This document shows positions 33,324-37,912 of a stretch of DNA of 37,912 nucleotides, in pieces. The notes under the pieces are model-generated. The model was not told the DNA's origin and did not search any database. It saw only the letters and a program-made list of their open reading frames with translations. Position numbers and translations under genes: made by a program. Source of the DNA: Burkholderiales bacterium 68-10. Its GTDB lineage: Bacteria > Pseudomonadota > Gammaproteobacteria > Burkholderiales > Burkholderiaceae_C. Each line of letters begins with the position of its first letter. Positions within the stretch are counted from its first letter, which is position 1. The DNA lies in contig MKTG01000071.1 of the NCBI GenBank assembly GCA_001897615.1, positions 144,886 to 182,797 of the forward strand. The letters run 5' to 3'.

Positions 33324-33446
33324 GTGCATTGTCTGCGCCTGCTGGGTGCGCTGACGGCCCGCGAGACCATCATCGACTATGACTTTCGCAGCGGATGACG
33401 CAGCTCTGTCGTCAGCAATGTCTCGACAAGACGCCGGATCCGCCCT

Positions 33447-34214
33447 TCAACCGCCGCCCAGGCGCTCCAGCACGTCGATGCGGGCCGGCGGCAGGTTGGC
33501 CAGTACGCGCTCACGTCCACCGCTCACCAGTCCGGCCGTCTGCCAGGGCGAGCTTCCGCGCAAGGCGTAGGTGAACTGCAACAGGCGACCACCCGGTGCC
33601 AGCACCTGCGCGCCTGCGTGCAGGATGCGCTGACGCACCTCCGGCGGAATCGACAGCAGAGGCAGGCCGGAGACGATGCAGCACACCGGCAGCGGCGCGC
33701 CATCGTCGGCGCGCGGCCAGTCGGGTGCGGCGCGCAGCAGCGCCAGCTCGGCCGCGTCGCCCTGCACCACCCGCACCTGGGGAAAGCGCTGCGCCAGGTG
33801 CCGCGCCAGCGCCGGCGACTGCTCGATCACCACCAGCCGCTGCGGCGCCACGCCGCGCGCCAGCAGGGCCGCGGTGATGACGCCCGTGCCACCGCCCAGC
33901 TCCACCACCAGGCCCGGCGCCGCCGGATCGACCCAGGCTGCCATGCGCGCGGCCAGCTGAGGCGAGCTGGCGCAGATGGCGCCCACCCGGGCCGGTTGCG
34001 TCACCAGGGCGCGCAGAAACACCGAACGCGGCGATCGGTCGACCACCCGTTCCACCGCGCGCCGCACGCGGCTCACCCCGGCGCGGGCGGCGCGCAGGGC
34101 CAGCAGTGGCGCCGCGCGCCCAACACCGCGGCGGCGCGCCAGCCGGACCATGGCGCGCGCGCCAGGGGTGCTGCTGGTCGGCTGATCCGGTGCACGCATG
34201 TGAAGCCTGCTCAC
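33447..34214 (-). CDS. Class I SAM methyltransferase, phospholipid N-methyltransferase-like
   Basis: The 255-residue product shows FLRALVTQPARVGAICASSPQLAARMA, typical of the PmtA/phosphatidylethanolamine N-methyltransferase group. A SAM-binding loop VVELGGGTGVITAAL (residues 103-117) follows, then VVIEQSPALARHLAQRFPQVRVVQGDAAEL and the SGLPLLSIPPEVRQRIL segment characteristic of those enzymes. The first 60 residues are Arg-rich and low in conserved features. Two starts are possible: GTG 34214, overlapping the upstream gene's stop by 4 bases (GTGA), or ATG 34199. The overlap argues for coupling to the exported Met-rich protein. A substrate of phosphatidylethanolamine is likely from the family, but not certain. 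Confidence 0.8.
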   Translation of the reverse strand: MSRLHMRAPDQPTSSTPGARAMVRLARRRGVGRAAPLLALRAARAGVSRVRRAVERVVDRSPRSVFLRALVTQPARVGAICASSPQLAARMAAWVDPAAPGLVVELGGGTGVITAALLARGVAPQRLVVIEQSPALARHLAQRFPQVRVVQGDAAELALLRAAPDWPRADDGAPLPVCCIVSGLPLLSIPPEVRQRILHAGAQVLAPGGRLLQFTYALRGSSPWQTAGLVSGGRERVLANLPPARIDVLERLGGG

Positions 34215-35497
34215 CGGCCGAAGATGCCGCGCAGCAGATTGCCCGGGTTGAGCAGGATCTGGGCCGGCGAGCTGTCCTCCGGCCTGGGCTCGCCGCCCTG
34301 CCCCGGCGCGCCGGCAGCGGCACCGCCCGATCGACCGCCGCGCGCGGCGGCGGCGCCTTCCTCGCCCAGCATGGCCATGGTGTGGCTCTTGACGCGCACA
34401 CGCACCGCCCAGTCAGGCTCCCAGCGCGCCTTGGGGTCGGCCGGACGCGGCGGATGCGCGAAATGGCTTTCACCGCCATAGGCCATCATGCGCAGCATGG
34501 GCGTGGCGTCACGCCCGCCGGCCGCGAAGATGCCGCGCGGGATGGCGCACTGCGTGGTCTGGGCGTCCAGCAACACCCGCTCGCGCACCCAGCGTTCCTG
34601 GGTGGCGTTGGGCAGGTAGTCGAACAGGCCCATGCCGGTGTCCGGCGTTTCGGCGCTGGACCACAGAATCATGTCGTCGCCCGCCTGCGACAGGGCGTGC
34701 AGGTAGTAGGCGCGCGCGTGCGGCACCGGCTGCCACTGTGTGACGATGCTGTCCTGCACGCGGCCGCTGCTGCTCAGCTCGATCGGCGGCATCAGGTCCT
34801 GCGCGCTGCCGAGGCTGAACTTCATCGACGCCGGCACCCCCTCGCCCAGCACCTGGTGCTCGCCCACCAGCGAACTGCCGCGCGGCACGGCCGCCTGGCT
34901 GCGCTCGTTGGGGTACAGCGCGTGGCCGGGGCCGACGCGCGCGCCGCGCTCGGGCACCACACGGCCGGCAAAGGCCTGCGCGAACTGCGCCGCGCCGGCC
35001 TGGGCCAGGTCGATCACGCGCGGCTGGCCGGCGCGCAGTTCGGGCCCGCAGCCCCAGTAGACCAGCAGCCGCCCGCGCGGCTTGTCACGGCTGTACTCTT
35101 CGGGCAGCTCGCCCGGCTCGGACGGCGTGCGCGGCTCGGCGCGCGGCGGCAGCAACGGCAGGCTCTCGCCCATGCGCATGCCGGGCGGGATGGCCTGGCG
35201 CGCCTCCACGCCGGGCCGCAGGCTGTTGTGGAACGCGATGTCAACGACGCGTGGCGGCATCACCGCCATGCCGCGGGCCATGCCGTAGTGCATCTGCCCG
35301 CCCATGCCCGGCGGCGCGCCACCGCCCATGGGCAGGTCCATCTCCGGCATGCCGGCCATGCCGCCTGTGGACAGGTCGATCCAGAGCTGCGCCTTGGGCG
35401 GCCGGGCGCCCTGCGCCCAGGCGCCCGGCGCGCACCACAGCCACAAGGCCGCCGCGACCAGCGTCACGGGCCGGATGATCGATTGGACGCTGTTCAT
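34211..35497 (-). CDS. Exported protein with Met-rich segment, unknown function
   Basis: I do not recognise this family. From ATG 35497 (428 aa), which follows AGGAGACC, the product has a signal peptide (hydrophobic 12-24, cleavage near GAWA-QGA). Residues 47-80 hold nine Met among Gly and Pro (GGMAGMPEMDLPMGGG and so on). The body includes RLLVYWGCGPELRAGQPRVIDLA, WQPVPHARAYYLHALSQAGDD, LWSSAETPDTGMGLFDYLP and CAIPRGIFAAGG. A Gly/Ala/Arg-rich disordered stretch precedes the conserved-looking C-terminal tail (ILLNPGNLLRGIFGR). Met-rich periplasmic segments can bind Cu(I), but that is only a suggestion. It is co-directional with parB upstream, across 152 bases, and overlaps the methyltransferase start. 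Confidence 0.8.
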   Translation of the reverse strand: MNSVQSIIRPVTLVAAALWLWCAPGAWAQGARPPKAQLWIDLSTGGMAGMPEMDLPMGGGAPPGMGGQMHYGMARGMAVMPPRVVDIAFHNSLRPGVEARQAIPPGMRMGESLPLLPPRAEPRTPSEPGELPEEYSRDKPRGRLLVYWGCGPELRAGQPRVIDLAQAGAAQFAQAFAGRVVPERGARVGPGHALYPNERSQAAVPRGSSLVGEHQVLGEGVPASMKFSLGSAQDLMPPIELSSSGRVQDSIVTQWQPVPHARAYYLHALSQAGDDMILWSSAETPDTGMGLFDYLPNATQERWVRERVLLDAQTTQCAIPRGIFAAGGRDATPMLRMMAYGGESHFAHPPRPADPKARWEPDWAVRVRVKSHTMAMLGEEGAAAARGGRSGGAAAGAPGQGGEPRPEDSSPAQILLNPGNLLRGIFGR

Positions 35498-35602
35498 GAA
35501 TGAGGGTCTCCTGCCATGTCGCGCCGGGCGGGAGCCCGCCCGGCGCGGATATTCAGTGTATGCCGATGGCGGTGACTTTTCACCTGGGGCCAACGCGCGG
35601 AC

Positions 35603-35647
35603 GGCGTGAACGAGCCCGCCGTGGCCCGAGGCGGGCGCGTTCACGCC
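35603..35647. repeat. 18-bp-arm hairpin just downstream of parB
   Basis: GGCGTGAACGAGCCCGCC (35603-35620) faces GGCGGGCGCGTTCACGCC (35630-35647) with one mismatch and a 9-base loop, two bases after the parB stop codon (35650). Such a stem strongly suggests a transcript end, but neither side has a T run of more than three, so factor-assisted termination or mRNA stabilisation is as likely. Confidence 0.7.
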
Positions 35648-35649
35648 TT

Positions 35650-36627
35650 TCAACCGTTCCCGCGCAAGCGCTCGATCAGGCCGTTGAGTTCGTCCAGCGA
35701 GCCGAACTGGATCGCCAGCTCGCCCGCCTGCACCGCCGCGCCACCGCGGCGCGCGGCTTTCCGGACCCGCACCTCGACCTGCGCGGTCAGCAGGTCGGAC
35801 AGCTCCTCCTCCACGCGCCGCACGTCGCCCGACTTGTCGGGCGCGCCGGCGGGCTTGCGCGGGGCCGTGAGGTTGAACTCGGCCGACAGCTTGCGCGCCA
35901 GTGCCTCGGTTTCGCGCACGCTCAGCTTGCGCGCGGCCACCTGGTTGGCCGCGGTGATCTGGGCCGCGCCGTCCAGCGCCAGCAGGGCGCGCGCGTGGCC
36001 CATGTCCAGATCGCCCGCCATCAGCATGGTCTGCACCGGCTCGGCCAGATTCAGCAGGCGCAGCAGGTTGCTGGCGGCGCTGCGGCTCTTGCCCACGGAC
36101 TGCGCCGCCTGCTCGTGCGTGAGGCCGAATTCGTCGACCAGGCGCTTGATGCCCTGCGCCTCTTCCAGCGGATTGAGGTCCTCGCGCTGGATGTTCTCGA
36201 TCAACGCCATGGCGGCGGCGGCCTCGTCGGGCACGTCGCGCAGCAGCACCGGCACCTCGGCCAGGCCCGCCAGGCGAGCGGCGCGAAAACGCCGCTCGCC
36301 GGCGATGATTTCGTAGTTTGCTTCTAAAAAGATAGCTGCTGGCGCTTGTCCATCCTGCGCCAGAGCCGGTTTTTGCTTGAGCCGCCGAACCAGGATCGGC
36401 TGCATGATGCCCTGGCTCTTGATGCTCTCGGCCAGCTCGTACAGCGCGCCTTCGTCCATGCGGGTGCGTGGCTGGTACTGGCCGGGCGCCAGCGCGTCCA
36501 GCGACAGCATCATCGGCGTGCCGGCGGGGGTGGCGGCGGGCGCGCCCTCGCCGGCGTCGCCAGCCAGGCTGGGGCCGAGCAGCGCGTCCAGGCCGCGCCC
36601 GAGGCCCTTGGGTTTCTTGGTGACCAT
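35650..36627 (-). CDS. parB: Chromosome-partitioning protein ParB
   Basis: ParB (325 aa) binds parS, clamps on DNA using CTP, and works with ParA to segregate the origin. MVTKKPKGLGRGLDALLG is the typical chromosomal ParB start. The CTP-binding/arginine-patch GERRFRA lies at 110-116, ALIENIQREDLNPLEEAQG follows, then the HTH (LTHEQAAQSVGKSRSAASNLLRLLNL), and the C-terminal dimer domain with LDELNGLIERLRG. ATG 36627 is preferred over the in-frame TTG 36633. Between RRLKQ and NYEIIAGERR are about 18 extra residues (near 84-103), of which 94-104 (QAPAAIFLEAN) come from copy H of the dispersed repeat. ParA is not adjacent; aspA lies upstream instead. Confidence 0.96.
   Translation of the reverse strand: MVTKKPKGLGRGLDALLGPSLAGDAGEGAPAATPAGTPMMLSLDALAPGQYQPRTRMDEGALYELAESIKSQGIMQPILVRRLKQKPALAQDGQAPAAIFLEANYEIIAGERRFRAARLAGLAEVPVLLRDVPDEAAAAMALIENIQREDLNPLEEAQGIKRLVDEFGLTHEQAAQSVGKSRSAASNLLRLLNLAEPVQTMLMAGDLDMGHARALLALDGAAQITAANQVAARKLSVRETEALARKLSAEFNLTAPRKPAGAPDKSGDVRRVEEELSDLLTAQVEVRVRKAARRGGAAVQAGELAIQFGSLDELNGLIERLRGNG
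36316..36348 (-). repeat. Dispersed element inside parB (copy H)
   Basis: The coding strand reads CAAGCGCCAGCAGCTATC then TTTTTAGAAGCAAAC, 33 bases. It encodes QAPAAIFLEAN in the same frame as the copies in purK, rsmA and aroQ and sits just before the conserved GERRFRA motif. Confidence 0.85.
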
Positions 36628-36671
36628 GTGCAAAGCTCCGGATCAGGGGGTGACAGGCTGCGCCCGCAGGC

Positions 36672-37912
36672 TCAAGACAGCCGGGGCGCCAGGTTCAGCG
36701 GCACCGGCTGGGTCAGGGTTTCGGGCCGCAGCACGGCGTCGAGCTGCTCGCGCGTCATCAGGCCGCGCCGCAGCACCTCGTCGTAGACGCTGCCGCCGCT
36801 GGCGTGCGCGGCCTGCGCCACGGCGGTGGCGTGGGCGTAGCCGATGTAGGGGTTGAGCGCGGTGACGATGCCGATCGAGTTGGTGACCGCATCGCGCATG
36901 TGCTGCACGTTGGCGGTGATGCCGCTGACGCAGCGGTCGGCCAGGGTGCGGCAGCCGGCCGACAGGTGCCCCACGCTCTTGAACAGGCTGTGCGCGATGA
37001 TGGGCTCGAAGGCGTTGAGCTGCAACTGTCCGGCCTCGGCGGCAAAGGTGACGGTGACGTCGTTGCCGATCACCTCGTAGGCGATCTGGTTGACGACCTC
37101 GGGGATCACGGGGTTGACCTTGCCCGGCATGATGGACGAGCCGGCCTGCACCGCCGGCAGGTTGATCTCGCCCAACCCCGCGCGCGGGCCGCTGGAGAGC
37201 AGGCGCAGGTCGTGACACGACTTGGACAGCTTGGTCGCCACGCGCTTCAGGACGCCCGACAGTTGCACGAAGGCGCCGCAGTCCTGCGTGGCCTCGATCA
37301 GGTTGGGCGCGGTGGCCAGCGGAATGCCGGTGATGGCGCGCAGGTGCGCGATCACCCTGGCGGCGTAGTCGGGGTGGGCGGTGATGCCGGTGCCAATCGC
37401 CGTGGCGCCCATGTTCAGCTCGCAGATCAGCTGCTGCGCCTCGCGCAGGCGCTGCTCGTCCTCGGCCAGCATCACGGCGTAGGTGGTGAACTCCTGGCCC
37501 AGCGTCATCGGCACCGCGTCCTGCAACTGGGTGCGACCCATCTTGAGCACGTCCTTGAACTCGGCGGCCTTGGCCTCGAAGGCGGCGCGCAGGTAGGCCA
37601 TCGATTCGATCAGGCCGCTGATGCCGTGCCAGGCGGCGATCTTGAGCGCGCTGGGGTAGACGTCGTTGGTGCTCTGGCCGATGTTGACGTGCTCGTTGGG
37701 GTGCAGGTGCTGGAACTCGCCCTTGGCGTGGCCCAGCAGCTCGAGCGCGCGGTTGGCGATGACCTCGTTGGCGTTCATGTTGGTCGAGGTGCCGGCGCCG
37801 CCCTGGATGACGTCGACCACGAACTGCTCGTGCAGCTTGCCGGCCAGCAGCTCGTCGCAGGCGGCGCCGATGGCCTGGCAGTGCGCGTCGCTGAGCAGGC
37901 CGAGGTCGCGGT
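36672..37912 (-). CDS. aspA: Aspartate ammonia-lyase (5' end outside window)
   Basis: The frame is open to the right edge and gives 413 residues of a protein normally near 470. It belongs to the fumarase/aspartase superfamily: GGAGTSTNMNANEVIANRALELLG, HPNEHVNIGQSTNDVYPSA, KMGRTQLQDAVPMTLGQEF, and the catalytic-loop signature GSSIMPGKVNPVIPEVVNQ. The combination MNANEVIANRALELLG with LHPNEHVN, rather than the fumarase equivalents, favours aspartase, which interconverts aspartate with fumarate and ammonia. It lies 44 bases upstream of parB, on the same strand, in a position where parA would be expected. No terminator is evident between them. The start codon is outside the window. Confidence 0.93.
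   Translation of the reverse strand, partial: RDLGLLSDAHCQAIGAACDELLAGKLHEQFVVDVIQGGAGTSTNMNANEVIANRALELLGHAKGEFQHLHPNEHVNIGQSTNDVYPSALKIAAWHGISGLIESMAYLRAAFEAKAAEFKDVLKMGRTQLQDAVPMTLGQEFTTYAVMLAEDEQRLREAQQLICELNMGATAIGTGITAHPDYAARVIAHLRAITGIPLATAPNLIEATQDCGAFVQLSGVLKRVATKLSKSCHDLRLLSSGPRAGLGEINLPAVQAGSSIMPGKVNPVIPEVVNQIAYEVIGNDVTVTFAAEAGQLQLNAFEPIIAHSLFKSVGHLSAGCRTLADRCVSGITANVQHMRDAVTNSIGIVTALNPYIGYAHATAVAQAAHASGGSVYDEVLRRGLMTREQLDAVLRPETLTQPVPLNLAPRLS

Noticed and set aside
35603-35647. parS site after parB
   Set aside because: The stem contains GCGTGAACG but does not match the conserved 16-bp parS palindrome, and its centre is a non-palindromic loop.

Overview
The window reads as chromosomal DNA of a high-GC betaproteobacterium, most likely a member of the Comamonadaceae (inference). 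The grounds are the GC-rich coding style, a Bug/TctC-type solute receptor, a divergent amgK | lptD-surA-rsmA block, and AT-richer short dispersed repeats of a kind I associate with that family. It is almost entirely coding, with 34 genes called (two cut by the window ends). No rRNA, tRNA, insertion sequence, phage gene or CRISPR array was seen, and no gene-free stretch exceeds 300 bases.

Layout. 1-5436: a LysR regulator followed by an EamA transporter on the minus strand, divergent from a Bug receptor, a family III CoA-transferase and an exported alpha/beta hydrolase; this looks like an acid uptake and activation locus. 5445-9188: dacB (PBP4), then a tartrate/D-malate-type dehydrogenase and a GDSL lipoprotein that ends in a clear terminator. 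9240-13105: purE-purK-tsaC on the minus strand, divergent from a CnoX-like thioredoxin. 13212-19334: the envelope block lptD-surA-rsmA, with amgK divergent. 19517-23673: a MalT-type LuxR regulator, a c-type cytochrome and a hemerythrin. 23806-28334: an NCS2 permease with an exported hydrolase, then aroE-aroQ-cobalamin adenosyltransferase, then a hotdog thioesterase. 28455-30523: a GlcD-type FAD oxidase and an MscS channel. 30735-33163: three lipoprotein genes in a row (unknown, FlgO-like, CsgG-like). 33447-37912: a phospholipid-methyltransferase-like enzyme overlapping a Met-rich exported protein, then parB and aspA.

How it fits together. Most units are housekeeping: purines, shikimate, t6A tRNA modification, LPS export, outer-membrane folding, peptidoglycan trimming and recycling, chromosome partition. 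Accessory-looking parts are the first 5.4 kb, the MalT-like/cytochrome/hemerythrin set, the lipoprotein trio and the Met-rich protein.

The most interesting signal is not a gene. A roughly 33-bp element with core CAAGCGC-nn-(G)CAGCTA followed by a T/A-rich stretch and ATAGC occurs four times between genes and four times inside rsmA, purK, parB and aroQ, with a possible ninth copy in tsaC. The four clear in-gene copies lie in the same orientation and reading frame and encode a Gln-Ala-x-Ala-Ala peptide. Other repeat structures are a 20-unit 7-bp tandem array touching the rsmA start codon, a 105-bp imperfect palindrome between purE and purK, and a near-perfect 18-bp-arm hairpin just after parB.
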